A stretch of DNA of 28,815 bases from Polychytrium aggregatum (GCF_025602895.1 NW_026516506.1:1-28815), one strand, 5' to 3'; shown: positions 8,901 to 19,831, counted from the first letter of the stretch. Translations and numbers: made by a program. The notes: generated from the sequence alone by a model not told the origin.

Positions 8901-9763
8901 GATGTTGATTTGGTCCATTTTTGTATCTCTCTTGCTTGTTTCTACACCTGACCTACATGAACAATACATCTGTCTCGCCTGCGAGTCCATTCCCAAACTC
9001 TGGCTGTCAGGTGTGAAGCTGTATTGAGAGATGTTTGGTTTTGTACCGCTCGCAAATCGACTCTGGGCACGGCGATGTGTCGGACACTTGCATTCGTTCG
9101 TTATCAGGAGAGGGTGAGCGTGTCGCTTCGATGCTTTCGATGCTCCCGATACTCCCGATACTCCCGATACTCCCGATACTCCCGATACTCCCGGTATTAA
9201 TGGTTGCTGGCGTCGATGTGCGTCGCCGTGTCGCCTTTGATCGGCGTGGCGACCGATTCGGCCGCTTGTGCGCTTTGGCCCTGGTGTTCTTCGTCCTGCA
9301 TCGCCATCCGTCCTGCATCGACACTCATCCTACGCCGACCGCCGTCCCGGCCTGCAGGTCCCCAGAGCAATCGTATCATCACTCGCCCGCCTGCGTCGCT
9401 GCCCTCGCAATTGGCTGTTGTCCGTCTCCCAGCAAGCCCAGACCTGTCGTCCACCGGCCCAAAGAAAACCGCTCGGCTCGGCCCTCCCGCCCACCGCCTT
9501 TTTCTTCTCTCTCCCAGGGCTCCCATCCAACGGCCGCCCCTCGCCCATCTGCTGCTGCTGCTGCTGCTGCTGCCGCTGTCTCTCTACCTGCAGCCGGCAT
9601 CTCTGTCTCGCACGCCGCTGCTTCTGTTTCTTCTCCGGCCCTTTGGCTGCCTTGCCTCCTGCGGCTTCCTGCTGCCCTTTTGTCCCTCGTTTGCGTCTGT
9701 TCTTTCGTCCAGGCTTCTGCCCTGCTCTCGCCACGGGTTGATACATAACCACCTTCTGCCCCG
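8901..9763. other. Intergenic DNA upstream of the sirtuin
   Basis: This interval is C/T-rich on the plus strand. It contains a 9-bp minisatellite (9139-9192) and a (CTG) run of about eight units at 9549-9572. Long open frames here arise from low-complexity sequence and show no domain. It probably includes the promoter and 5' UTR of the sirtuin gene. Confidence 0.5.
9139..9192. repeat. 9-bp tandem repeat GATACTCCC, six copies
   Basis: The first copy is GATGCTCCC and the other five are identical. Confidence 0.9.
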
Positions 9764-12059
9764 ATGACATTACGGTTCAAGCTCTCTGATCTCCCCTCCG
9801 AGGAGGCCAAGGTCCATCTCAAGTCCATCGCAGAGTCGCTCCGGCGATCCAAGCGCTGTGTGGTCGTCACTGGCGCTGGCATCTCGGTGTCTGGCGGAAT
9901 CCCTGTAAGCAATAGCCGAGTCCGAACGGCATTTTTCCTTCCGTCGATGCAACCCCCGGAGCTGCCGCTCGCTGATCTCCCGTGAGCCTCGGCGACACTG
10001 ACGGCTCGCACAGTGTGTTTGATCCGTCAATGGCCTCGATGGCTGCTTTGCCAGGATTGTCTTGAGCTGAATTGGCCTTTGGCTGGATTGCAATCTTGCT
10101 GCTTTTGTCGCCTATCCTCGAGCCCGCCCCTTCCCTCGATCGCCCACCCCACCGCCGGTGGATATTCTTCCTGATCCTGCCCTGTGCATTCTGCCCATCG
10201 GGAGCAGCTGCCGGCACTCGTTCGGTTCTCATATACCTGTTGCGTTCCCTCTCGACTCACCAACGTGTCTATTTTCTCCGGCTCGCTTGCTCCCCTTTCC
10301 CGCGCTCGGCTTGGCTGTCGCTGTGTTGGATCGTTGGCCACACCGCTCCGACTGCTGCTGCGACAACAAACCTCTTCCCCGCCGTGATCGCCATCGACAC
10401 GCCGAACCATCCCAATCATTCGTCGGCAACGGCCGCTGCTGAACATGACCTACCCACCTCCCGGGGGTATCAGGACTTTCGCTCCCAGAATGGCCTCTAC
10501 AATCTCGTCAAGGAAAAGTACCCAACGTCCATCATGAAGGGCCGCGATCTCTTTGATGCCACCCTCTTTCGTGATCCGACCTCGACGGCGCTCTTCTTCA
10601 CCTTCATGGGCGAGCTCAAGGACGTCATTGCCAAAGCCTCCGTCACGCCGACCCACCAGTTCCTCAAGAGCCTCGACAGCCAGGGCAAGCTCCTGCGCTG
10701 CTACACCCAAAACATTGACTGTCTCGAGAACCGCCTGAACATGACCACCGATATCGATCTGGAGCCGAAAGATCTGGGGCTGCCCAAGGCCAAGCCCGAC
10801 AAGGGCCAGCCCAAGGTCATCCAGCTGCACGGCGACCTCGATCGGGTGGTCTGCACCGTGTGCGGCCACACCTCCAAGTTCACAGACGAGGTCCAGACAA
10901 TCTTCAAGTCTGGGGCGTCGATGCCGTGCGACCAGTGCGTTGAGCAGGAAAGCATCCGGATGGCCCTGGGCAAGCGCTCGGCCGCGGTGGGCATGCTGCG
11001 GCCCAACATTGTCCTCTACAACGAGCACCACCGAAACGGTAGGCGGTCCTTGCGATCAACCGGTCGCCACACTGCTTGTCAGCCAGATCTGCGTCGCCGC
11101 CCAAATGGTACCGTTGCCCATACTCATCCCAGACGGACCCGCCTCGTTCTCACCTTGCAGGCGACATGATCGCAGACTTTGCCACCTACGATCTGAAGCG
11201 GAAACCTGATCTGCTCATTGTCATGGGCACCTCGCTCAAGGTCCACGGTATCAAGCGGCTCGTCAAGGACATTGCCAAGACCGTGCACGAGCTCAAGCAG
11301 GGCAAGGTCATCTTCATCAACCGCACCGAGGTCTCGGGCGAGTGGAACGGCGTCTTTGACTACCATCTGCTGGACGACACCGACATTGTCGTCGATATGA
11401 TTGAGCAGGAGGCCAAGCGGCTGAGCGATCTGGCCCAGGTCCGATCTGTCTCTCGGAAGGACCGAGGCAAGCGTCTGGAGCTCTCGGTGGATCTTCCTGC
11501 CCACCCCGTCAAGCTGGAGTCCTCGCTCTCGTCGCTGTCGACCCAGAGCCAAGACTCGCCCCTCCCCGATCTCGTGTCGAGCGACTCGGAGAGCTCCGAG
11601 CGCGAATCCACCAAGGACGAAGCTGTGGCATCTCCCGGCTCGGTTCCGGCTTTGGATGTTGCTGCGGAAGAAGAAGCCCCGGCAAAGAAGCGGACACTCG
11701 ATACCGACGATGCTGCGCCGGCGCCCAAGCGGACGCGGTCTGCCGCTGCTGCCGCTGTTGCTGCTGCTGCGTCGACCAAGACCGCCGTCGCCCGTACTCG
11801 CGCCTCCAAGAGATCGGCCGCTATGGCCCAAACCAAGCTGTCATACAAGTCGACAAAGTCGTCGTCGCATGTTGCTGTCACTGATGCTGCCGGTGCTAGT
11901 GCTTCCGAGTCTGCTCCGGCGCCCGCCAAGATCCCTGTCATCAAGTTGGTCTTTCCCGCCATCAAGACCGCCAAGGCCATCAAGGCCGAGGACACCAAGC
12001 TCGAGATTCCCCAAATCCCGCGGAAGATGATCGTCGTCGACGCACAGCCCGTCGCCTGA
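9764..12059 (+). CDS. HST3/HST4: NAD-dependent histone deacetylase, HST3/HST4-type sirtuin, three exons
   Basis: The exons are 9764-9904, 10474-11038 and 11161-12059, joined at GT-AG introns of 569 and 122 bases, giving 534 residues. Motifs in order: NAD-binding GAGIS (37-41), GIP|DFRSQNGLY across the first junction, TQNID (125-129), QLHGD with catalytic His166, zinc cysteines 174/177 and 199/202, and GTSLKVHG near 259. The stretch GRDLFDATLFRDP before the NID motif is characteristic of the fungal HST3/HST4 branch, whose members remove acetyl from histone H3 Lys56 after S phase. The last ~150 residues are a low-complexity Ser/Ala/Lys tail with basic clusters (AKKRTLD, APKRTR, ASKRSA) that suit nuclear import. 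QTKLSYK in the tail loosely recalls a PCNA-binding box but lacks the full aromatic pair. The start was chosen because it is the first ATG in the frame that carries the NAD motif. Confidence 0.92.
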
Positions 12060-12522
12060 GGTCAGATTGGCGCCTTTATAACTTTGGATGGGAGAGGCCG
12101 CTGTTGCTGCTGTCTTTCCGCCGCCCCAGCCCATCACCCGACACACCCGAACAATCTCGACGATATGCTTCGTTTGGGCCGTGTGGATGGAGCTGCAGTG
12201 TCGATAGCAATATATATATATAAACCCGATTGATTCACAAACACGCACGCACACGAAGTGGCCCGGGGGTGGCGCCTCCGGAGCGGGGAACGTGGCCACT
12301 GCAAGATGGATCGCGGACGGGATCGGCCCCCCGTCCCCCACCCCCACGACAGGAAGCGATATGCGAGTCATGGGCTGTCAATTTTGCGCGAGTTCATAAG
12401 GCCGCTTCGGGTCATATTGAGCCGGAACGACACGCCTTTCCATGGCGCAGCCGTGCTTGAGGTGGTGATCACCAAGGACGGGAACCGCTGATATAATATT
12501 CACTCAAGAACACCCATTTTAA
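12060..12522. other. Intergenic DNA with a TATA element and a possible first exon
   Basis: A strong TATA-like run lies at 12209-12224, followed by an ATG at 12306. That ATG opens a 61-codon frame to 12491 (MDRGRDRPPVPHPHDRKR..., ILREFIRPLRVIL). It could be the first exon of the gene at 12523-13104, but I could not find a phase-compatible junction. Confidence 0.3.
12209..12224 (+). promoter_or_regulatory. TATA-like element
   Basis: An (AT)n run ending in TATAAACCC lies about 82 bases before the ATG at 12306. It could serve the putative gene at 12.3-13.1 kb. Confidence 0.35.
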
Positions 12523-13104
12523 CCAAAGATAGCCTCATCCGATAACCAGCGGACCGCTTCTGGCTCGATCGGTGACATCGCCAAGTCGTGGAATGTCATT
12601 CAGGGACCACCGATACGCAATCCAAATGAATCCCACGAAATTGTATGTTGATGCAGCTTGAAAATCGTAAAGTATGATTGACTTGCGATGAAATGCTCCT
12701 AATATCGCGCTCGTGCTTTGATTTGCCTCCCACGATTGCCATCACAGGATTCGAATATCTCCAGCTCTCCTCTCAACTCAGTAAAATCATGCTGGATGGA
12801 AATTGAATCTGCCCCCCAGTGGATACAGCATGATACTCATATCCTGCAAGTCCCTCATCATCTCTTTGATGAGGATCGACAGAAATGGCGCACGAACGAG
12901 TCAGGCTCCTTATACATGGACAACTCTTCCGTTTTGATCATCCAAGTGAGTTATGTGTCGACGCACCCATGCATTGCGTGATCTTTTCTGACTAATTCTG
13001 CGCTTCAGCCCAACTATTCGCAGCTATCACAGACCAATCCCACAATGCGCTCGCACGACAAGGATGATCGCATTCTGAGTGAGATTGAAGCCATCGATTC
13101 CTGA
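12523..13104 (+). CDS. Putative spliced gene of unknown function (3' exons)
   Basis: Three exon-like blocks keep one frame. The first is an open stretch from 12523 to 12642 (SSDNQRTASGS, SWNVIQGPPIRNP), ending at donor GTATGT. The second is 12748-12945 (DSNISSSPLNSV, VPHHLFDEDRQKW, LYMDNSSVLIIQ), ending at donor GTGAGT. The third is 13009-13104 (PNYSQLSQTNP, DDRILSEIEAIDS, stop TGA). The second intron (63 bases) has a good branch site (CTGACTAAT) and CTTCAG acceptor. The 5' exon is unresolved. Codon use is less GC-rich than in neighbouring genes, and a rival frame of the second exon also reads plausibly (FEYLQLSSQLSKIM), so the model may be wrong in part. No domain was recognised. Confidence 0.35.
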
Positions 13105-13454
13105 GTGGACGTTTCCGATCGAAGAGCTTGCGCCTCTCCCATTTGCTCGGACTTTGCCAGTGTCAGACCCTATTCTGAGCATTGATGAATCTGGCCAGTG
13201 TCTGTCCTTTGATGTCCCTGGCGATCCCGATCTCCTCGGGTCGAATATATATTGTGTATCCTATTTGTCTGGTCGTGCGGCGCAGCTCTTGTCCCACGTG
13301 ACAAACCCGCCCGGTTTCGTGCCGTGCTTCATAATTCATCATCGCATTTGTTCGACTTCATCGCATTCGTTCAACTTCATCGCATCCGTGGATTGCCATC
13401 GCCTTCTCGACCCAGCGACAACCCCGCATCTCCCTTCCATTTGCCGCACACATC
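13105..13454. other. Intergenic DNA upstream of RTF2
   Basis: No gene was recognised. There is a short direct repeat of TTCATCGCATTCGTTCAACTTCATCGCAT type at 13330-13390. It presumably includes the RTF2 promoter. Confidence 0.45.
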
Positions 13455-14837
13455 ATGGGCTGGTAAGTCCCTGCTGCAGAGCTAGCATCGTATCCCCGCG
13501 CCCACCTTTCCATCATGCTCCATCCTCACCCCCACCAATGCATTCCCCATCCAAACCATCCAGCGACGGAGGAAGCATCCCAACACGCAGCGAGCTTGTC
13601 AAGACCAAGCAAAAGGAGCAGCTCCCGGACGCCCAGGCGCAGCAGTATGCCGCCTGGTTCACCTGCACGCTGTCCAAGCGGCCACTCAAGGCTCCAATCG
13701 TGGCCGATAATCTCGGCAAGCTGTACAACAAAGATGCCATCCTCGAGTTCCTGCTTGACCGGAAGGCTTACGGCGACGGCGACGTGCTATGCAGCCACAT
13801 TTCGTCCCTCAAGGTGAGCTGGAGATTTGAGATCTGCAGTGCTTGAACTGTAGCTGATCTCGACCCGATTGAATGGGCGTCATCTGCTGGGCTGTATCTG
13901 CCCTCCACAACGCTCGGCTGTATCTGCCCTCCGCAGCGCTCGGCTGTATCTGTCCTCCGCAACGCTCGGCGCCAAGGCACAACGCATCCTGACCTTTACC
14001 TCACACAATTGATCTTGCCAGGATCTGATCTCTCTGAATCTGTCCCCGAACCCGGCATACTTGGAGAAGGAGAGTGCGTCCCAGTCGGCCGCTCTCCTGA
14101 CGATCGTCAAGGACACCATTCCAATGTCTCAGTTCGCCTGTCCCGTCACGATGAAGGAGATGAATGGAAACAGCCGGTGAGCAGAGTGGGTCTTCTGCTG
14201 CTGCTGCTGCTGCGTTGAAGCAGATATCGATAGCGATGATCATCGACCGTTCCTGACCTTTCCCTCTCGCAGGTTCTCGTTCATCGCCTCCTGCGGATGC
14301 GTCCTCTCAGAGCAAGCCTTCAAGGAGATCCCCTCGGACACCTGTCTCAAATGCAACCAGCCCTTCAGCGCCGATGACGTTGTTCCGATCAACTCGCTCA
14401 AGCCCGAGGAGGTCGAGCGCCTGCAGACCCGGATGGAGGCTCTTCGAGCCAAGCGGCTGGAGCAGGAGGCCGAGCGCAAGCGGCTGAAGCAGCTCGAGAA
14501 GAAGCAAAAGAAGCAGGCCGCAGCGGCCCAAGGCGACGGCCCTTCCTCCGAGCAGCATCTCGCGGCAGAGAAGAAAAAGCGCAAACGTGCGGACGACGAA
14601 AAAGAGGCTGTCGCCAGCTCGGCATTAGCACCGGCATCGGCTCCGGCCATAGCGGTCTCTGCAAAGCGGCTGGCTGAAGTCAAACCCCGCATCAACATGC
14701 CGCTGCCGAACCTGAACGACCCGGCGCTTGCGTCCGAGCGGCTCAAGTCAAAGTCCAAGGTCATCCAGAGCCTCTACAAAAAGGCGGACGAGAAAGAGGC
14801 CAACTTTTTGGTCCGGGGCACGTTCAGTCGGTTTTGA
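13455..14837 (+). CDS. RTF2: Replication termination factor 2 (RTF2), four exons
   Basis: The exons are 13455-13462, 13564-13813, 14022-14176 and 14273-14837, giving 325 residues. The first exon codes only M-G and two bases of the third codon; splicing restores MGCDGGSIPTRSELVKTK, the hallmark N-terminus of eukaryotic Rtf2. Next come LGKLYNKDAILEFLLDR, SHISSLK|DLISLNLSPNP and the degenerate RING-like zinc region: C126 (FACPV), C145 and C147 (SCGCV), C162 and C165 (CLKC). The C-terminal third is a charged helix (RMEALRAKRLEQEAERKR) plus Lys-rich and Ala-rich segments ending in VRGTFSRF. In fission yeast Rtf2 stabilises paused replication forks, and in animals RTF2 acts at stalled forks and is shuttled to the proteasome. 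The two are known roles, not seen here. Every junction is GT-AG and in phase. Confidence 0.93.
13890..13967. repeat. 26-bp tandem repeat, three copies, inside RTF2 intron 2
   Basis: The unit begins GGCTGTATCTGCCCTCC and ends in ACGCTC. Copies differ by one to three bases. The repeat makes up over a third of the 208-base intron (13814-14021). Confidence 0.85.
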
Positions 14838-15566
14838 GCCAGCCGGCCTGGAGGCCAGTCATCTTCAGCCCGTTAGATCGATATTCCGATGGCATCGCTG
14901 GGACTCTGGCTGGCTTCAACAAGACACCCGTATCATCCCGCTCTCCACCCTACCCGCCGCCGAGTGAGCCCGCGACTATTCTCGCTGTTGGCCCGGTTTG
15001 TACCCTGCCTCCCCCTTCCCAGCACAGTGGACAGCACATGCAGCAAAGGCCCCCAGCATCATCGATCGCACCGGACCGAGCCTGCCGCATTCGACCTTTG
15101 ATGCTCTCTGTCTGGTGAATGCCAATTGATCGATACAGTCAAGCCAAAAAGGAACGGGACAGTCCCCAGTGAGCAAGCCGTGCGATTGTTTCCCGTCCTA
15201 GTCAGCAATCGCTTTGTTTTCGTTGGTTTGGGAAGCATGGTCTTGAATACACTCGTTCGATCTCCTGTGGCGGCAATCGACTGGTAATGATGTCTTGAGT
15301 CGCTTGGCTTCTGGGCACCATGAGCACCCTCTGGTCATGGGAACGATGAGCGAGTGTGTGTATTCAAGTCTCAGGGAATTACAACAGTCCCATTTCATTT
15401 TGGGAATGATGTATCTCCTGATGTGGGATGAACGGCGGGATGAGGGCGGCAATCGTCGTTGACGAGAAGAGCGACGCCGGAATAGAACAGACATGATAAA
15501 ATCCCTGTATGCCCATGCGATTCCGGAGGAGGACCCGAGAACCAAAGATGGACGGTCTCGGTCTCC
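14838..15566. other. Intergenic DNA between convergent genes
   Basis: RTF2 (plus) and the next gene (minus) converge here. I see no coding domain and no RNA gene; GGTTCGAACTG at 15570 looks tRNA-like only superficially. Confidence 0.5.
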
Positions 15567-16268
15567 TCAGGGTTCGAACTGCAGCGTCAGGTTGCCGTCC
15601 TTTGCAGAGATTGCCCAGCCCGGAAACACCGATCGCAGACGGACCTCGAGAGTATCTCCCGGCTGGATCAGATGCACGAACGGAGGAGTGGCCTCGTCCG
15701 AGTCAAAATTCCATTCTTTCCAGTCCAGAACGGCGCTCAGGTTCAAGAAGAGCCGGATGCGGTCGGTGGTGCCAAAGGTTTGGCTGCCGCCAGCGAGCAG
15801 CGGGTTGACGGAGCCGTCCGGGCGGCGAACCAGAAGCTCGCCCCAGGTCCAGCTGTTGTGAAAGGTGCCCTTGCCCTCTCCGTTACTCCAGCCTTGGTCG
15901 TGGCTCTCGACCGAGAACTGGATCCGTCGGAGATGCCGGAGGCCCGCCAGTCTGGGGATGGTGTAGGCCATCCAGATTTCATCGGCCTCGCGCAGATTGT
16001 CGGCAGGAGATGTGCTGCGGAGAGAGACAACGGGAACGAGTTCGGCATACTGCAGGATGGTCAGGAGGACTTCGACCGGCAGCACGGGGGTCGAAGGGTC
16101 GCAAAAGTGGGCGACAAGCAGCCGACGAAGGGCGAGGACCAAGGCCAGATTCGTCCTGCGCTCACAACGATAGCGGGGCTGTGCTTGGCTTGAGGGACTA
16201 TCGGTCGGGGTGGCATCGTCGTCTGGGATAACGGGCGGAGCGAGGCGGCCGATGAAGCGACGGAACAT
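15567..16268 (-). CDS. Fungal protein with F-box-like stretch and SHDQGWS/NSWTW domain
   Basis: The ATG at 16268 gives 233 residues; the frame is open further upstream only through a hexamer repeat coding for Thr-Ser. Residues ~63-75 (LPVEVLLTILQYAEL) look like the first helix of an F-box. The C-terminal half (~115-233) has HLRRIQFSVESHDQGWS, NSWTWGEL, DWKEWNFDSDE and HLIQPGDTLEVRLRSVFPGW. I associate this pattern with a domain common in fungal hypothetical and ankyrin-containing proteins. Its strand-rich, Trp-dotted layout suggests a beta-sandwich that binds a ligand. The biochemical role is unknown. The start was preferred because the protein becomes non-repetitive there, but an upstream start giving a Thr-Ser-rich N-terminus is possible. 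Confidence 0.7.
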   Translation of the reverse strand: MFRRFIGRLAPPVIPDDDATPTDSPSSQAQPRYRCERRTNLALVLALRRLLVAHFCDPSTPVLPVEVLLTILQYAELVPVVSLRSTSPADNLREADEIWMAYTIPRLAGLRHLRRIQFSVESHDQGWSNGEGKGTFHNSWTWGELLVRRPDGSVNPLLAGGSQTFGTTDRIRLFLNLSAVLDWKEWNFDSDEATPPFVHLIQPGDTLEVRLRSVFPGWAISAKDGNLTLQFEP

Positions 16269-16269
16269 T

Positions 16270-16359
16270 GTGGATGTGGATGTGGATGTGGATGTGGATG
16301 TGGATGTGGATGTGGATGTGGATGTGGATGTGGATGTGGATGTGGATGTGGATGTGGAT
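16270..16359. repeat. Perfect hexamer repeat GTGGAT, fifteen copies
   Basis: The array starts one base beyond the ATG of the minus-strand gene, which reads it as (ATCCAC)n directly before the start codon. It is followed by two copies of an 18-bp GCGATGAAGATGATG-type unit (16361-16396). The repeat is either 5' leader or, from an upstream start, a Ser-Thr linker. Confidence 0.93.
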
Positions 16360-16396
16360 GGCGATGAAGATGATGGCGATGAAGATGATGGCGTGG

Positions 16397-17507
16397 AAGA
16401 TGCGAGCGTCGCCAAGGATGTGTCCTTGGCGGTAACCACATGACATGACCGTGGTGGGCCCGAAAATGCTCGAAGAGGGGAAAGGCGAATGGACGGACGA
16501 ATGATGTGCCAGCACACCATGACCATCATCGGCATCATCGACATCATCGCCATCACCGCCGATATCGACAGTCATATCACCCGCAGCTTTCACGAACCAG
16601 CTGCGGTCTCTGCAAACAATCAACTCAACCCAATGCATGTGCGTGTATTTTTCAGCATCCTCCGGAAACGAGATGCGGATGCAATACAATCGAAAAAAAA
16701 ATCGTGTGAGGGGGGACTGGAATACACAATGCCAAAGTGGAACAAAAAAACAAACAACAGCAACAACAGCAACAACAGCAACAACAGCAACAACAAGGCA
16801 CGGCTTGGATTTTCATCAATGTGGGATATGGGGTGGAGTGCGCGTGATAAATAATATGATACTACAGGCATAGGCCGAGAGAGGAAGGCAACAACGGCGA
16901 CAAAGGGGGCAAGGCAAGTCGAAATGGTAAAGAGATCAAAAAGTTCATTCACAGAATCAAAGGGGGAACAAACATACAACAACATAAAGTGGATGGGATT
17001 GATTTTTTTGATTCCTGGTTTTGGTTTTGATTGTGGTTTTGAAGGGTCATGTGCGATGTTGCGGGAAGGCGATTGGTGCGAAAAGAAACATGCAAGTGAG
17101 ATGGGAACCACATATGCTGCCGGGAGGAAGACGGATAGAACAAGGCCGATCGAATGCCGAAGGTTGGGGGAGAGCGAGGAAAGCGAGCATGACGGATGGC
17201 CAGAATTAGGTGTGTGCGGCGGAGGGGGGGGGCCAATAGAACGACAGAGTGGTCGATAGAGTGCGATATTAAATAGGACGGAGCACGGAACGGAATGGAT
17301 GGGGTGGATGGGGTGGATGGGCGGCTGTTGTCAGTGGCTCGTTCGGTAGTGCATTCGATAGTTCATTCGGTAGTTCGTTCGGTAGTGCATTCGATAGTTC
17401 ATTCGGTAGTTCATTCGATGGCTTGACTGAGATATTGATTATTCAAGGCTACCGCTGGACAAGCCCTCGAGAGCTTTCCTGCTTCTGCACCGGCCCTGGT
17501 TGCCGTT
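16397..17507. other. Repeat-rich intergenic DNA, 3' side of the RRM gene
   Basis: No coding domain was seen. The interval holds CATCATCGNCATCATCG-like runs at 16525-16560 and (AACAACAGC)n at about 16753-16795. It also has GGATGGGGT copies near 17296-17320 and a tandem block at 17338-17420. It is A-rich on the plus strand around 16690-17000 and probably contains the 3' UTR of the minus-strand gene that ends at 17508. Confidence 0.5.
17338..17420. repeat. Tandem repeat of TTCGGTAGTTCATTCGATAG-type units
   Basis: About two and a half copies of a ~36-base unit are built from alternating TTCGGTAGT and TTCGATAGT. They lie just past the stop of the RRM gene, so they may be in its 3' UTR. Confidence 0.75.
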
Positions 17508-19831
17508 TCAATGGGCCGGCTCATAGCCAAGCTCGCGGTCCCAGACTCGGTACCGCTCGGTCTTCTTGGCCAGAGACTTGGACACATCCTTTTGTTTGCG
17601 ACTGGCAAACTCGAGGTGGAGGTTCTTGGACATGTCAAAGTGGCGCTCGCCCTGGAGGGTCAGCATCGCCTGCTGGGCACTTTCGGGCCGGTCAAAGTCG
17701 ACAAAGGCAAACTGGGCATCTTCGCGCTTGTTAGGCACCATGCGGATCTCCAGGATGGATCCGTGCAGCCGGAAGAGCTTGTAGACGTCTCGCTCGCTCA
17801 CGGTCAGAGGCAGGAACGACACAAAGACAGAAATGGGCTTGGCAGGGAGGGCGGCGCCGCTGACGATGATGTCGATCTCGTCAGATCGCTGGGGGAGCGG
17901 CGCAAGAGCAGCAACAGCGGCAGGAGCAGCAACAGAAGCAGCAACAGCAGCAGCCGAAGGAGCGGCCACCATGCCCGCTGCAGGTCTGGGGACCGAGACC
18001 GGGTGGACGTTCATCAGGCGCTGGTTTGGAGGAGCCAGGGTCGCACTGGCGGGCACGATCGAGTCGGCGCTGGGGCGGACGCTTGCGGCGACGACCGAGG
18101 CCATGCTTCTGGGCAGCTGGATGCCCTTGGGACCCAAAGACTTGTCGGGGGACGAGGCAAAGGACTTTGCGGACGAGTCCTGAGGGTCGCCGCCGAGCTC
18201 GAGCTCGAGCTCCGGATCCATCAGGGTCATGAGCGACGAGCCCGAGTGGGCGTTCTGGAGGCTGCGTTCCTCATGCGACTGCTCTGGAATCTGGGGGGTC
18301 TGTCGGCGCGAGCTGAGCGAGAGCTCTTCGATAACCGAGTTGACTGGCGGGAACGGCGTGGGACGGGAAGGGTTTGGGGCTGAGGGCCTGGGTGGGATGT
18401 CGGTGGGCACTCTGGCGGGCGGCAAGTGGGCAAGTGGGCAAGTGGGCAAGTGGGCAAGTGGGGCCAGAGTGAGATTGGGATGAGAGAGGGTCCAAGAACA
18501 GTTGTGTATGAGGAGTCTGTTAGTAGACTGGCCAGATGGCATCAACGAAACAAACGCAACATGAGGATCGACCCGTCCGACCCCATCATCCATGGCACCG
18601 TGCGATTGAGCAGTCCGGAGAGTACTTACGGTTCGAACGGGAACGACAGCGCAAACGGATCGCACACCTCGGTTTCGACAGGATCCATGCGCACCGACAC
18701 CCAGGGGCTGCTCTCGGACAAAGCGAGCGACCCAGCGACAGGGACCCATGCGCGTGTAACGCCGAGAGACGAGTAATATCCGAGCATGTCCTGGCGCAGA
18801 CGGCGAGCCACCCGGACATGCTTTGGCTGGGTCTGCAGCGAGCCGCGGCGGGGGCCAGCCGCATCGGCAGCCTCGGGGATAGCAGGCTGTTGATGAATGG
18901 AGGCAGGCACTGCGGACGGACGGATGATGCTGTCGCTGGTGGTGATGGTGATGGTGTTGGTGGCGGACGGGGCCAAGGCGTGGGCAGATCGAGGATTAGA
19001 GGCCATAGAGGGCTGGGAAGGTGGGTCAAGGGGCTCTGCGAGAGTCCACTGGGAGGCGGCGACGGAGGCCATGGAGGCGACGGGGACAGAAGTGGTGGTG
19101 GTGGTGCTAGAGGGAGTAGTGGCGGCGATGGTGGTCAGAGACGAGAGGGTGTTGGCGGGCAGGGTCGTTGCGTTAAAGAGGGAGACGGAGCCGCGGCGGG
19201 TCGAGGGCGACGACGAAGCCTCAAGAGCGCCGCCGGAGCGAGGATCATGGACGGCAGGGTCGGCTGGAAGGTAGGTGCTCGAAAGAGACTGGGCAGAGGG
19301 GATATGGGAGTTGGACGAGCGGCGGACGGGGCCATAGGCGGAGGCATAGGACTGCAGTGGATACGAGTACGACAGGTCGTCAAAGGCGAGGGCATGGAGG
19401 GACGAGGAGCTTGTGCGCGGGGTCAGATGCGGGTTGGGGCCGATGGAGGACGATTGAGAAGGGCTCGAGCCCGGCGGGGCGAGGTTGGGAATGATGGTGG
19501 GATGGAGGACGTGGGACGACTTGCTAAAGGACAGGCGATGGGACAGCGACGGTACGGCCGATGCGGCGGGGGTGGAAGTGGTGGCGGCAGGATTCGCTTG
19601 GGCAAGAGGCCGATCGAGCGATCCTTGCGCCGAGCCCGCAAAAGGCTGAACGAAGCGGCCCGAGTGCAGGTGGGCGGACGACATGTCCTTGAGTTGTGCG
19701 GAATGCTGGTGCTGCAGCATCAGCGGATCGGTGGTTTTGGGAGGCGACTGGTAGGACCAAAGCGACGGGTAAGGCTCTGTGGCAACCGAGTGGAAGCTGT
19801 CGGAGAGGCCGGTGTAAGGCTTCCAGGACAT
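17508..19831 (-). CDS. RRM-domain RNA-binding protein, two exons
   Basis: Exon 1 is 19831-18630 and exon 2 is 18411-17508, with a 218-base intron (donor GTAAGT, acceptor CGCCAG) in matching phase, giving 701 residues. The first ~590 residues are low-complexity, rich in Ser, Pro, Ala and Thr, with runs such as TTTTTTS and aromatic-dotted stretches. A C-terminal RRM lies at about 594-672: RNP2-like VFVSFLP, then FRLHGSILEIRMVP and RNP1-like AQFAFVDF. It ends in a basic tail. The layout (long disordered region, single C-terminal RRM) resembles fungal mRNA-binding regulators of the Whi3/Scw1 kind, but assignment to that family is unproved. Reading exon 2 through the intron gives an alternative short open frame. 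The ATG at 19831 was chosen because the upstream open frame is simple repeats. Confidence 0.75.
18423..18462. repeat. 8-bp tandem repeat CAAGTGGG, five copies, at an intron acceptor
   Basis: On the gene's strand this reads (CCCACTTG)n and sits 10-50 bases before the acceptor of the RRM gene, where a polypyrimidine tract is expected. Confidence 0.88.

Noticed and set aside
10072..10473. Long open frame leading into sirtuin exon 2, as an alternative N-terminus
   Set aside because: It lacks an ATG near a conserved motif and would lose GAGIS. The GT-AG intron restores the full NAD-binding signature.
15565..15590. tRNA T-loop-like GGTTCGAAC
   Set aside because: No matching acceptor stem, anticodon arm or A-box is present, and it lies at the 3' end of a minus-strand coding region.
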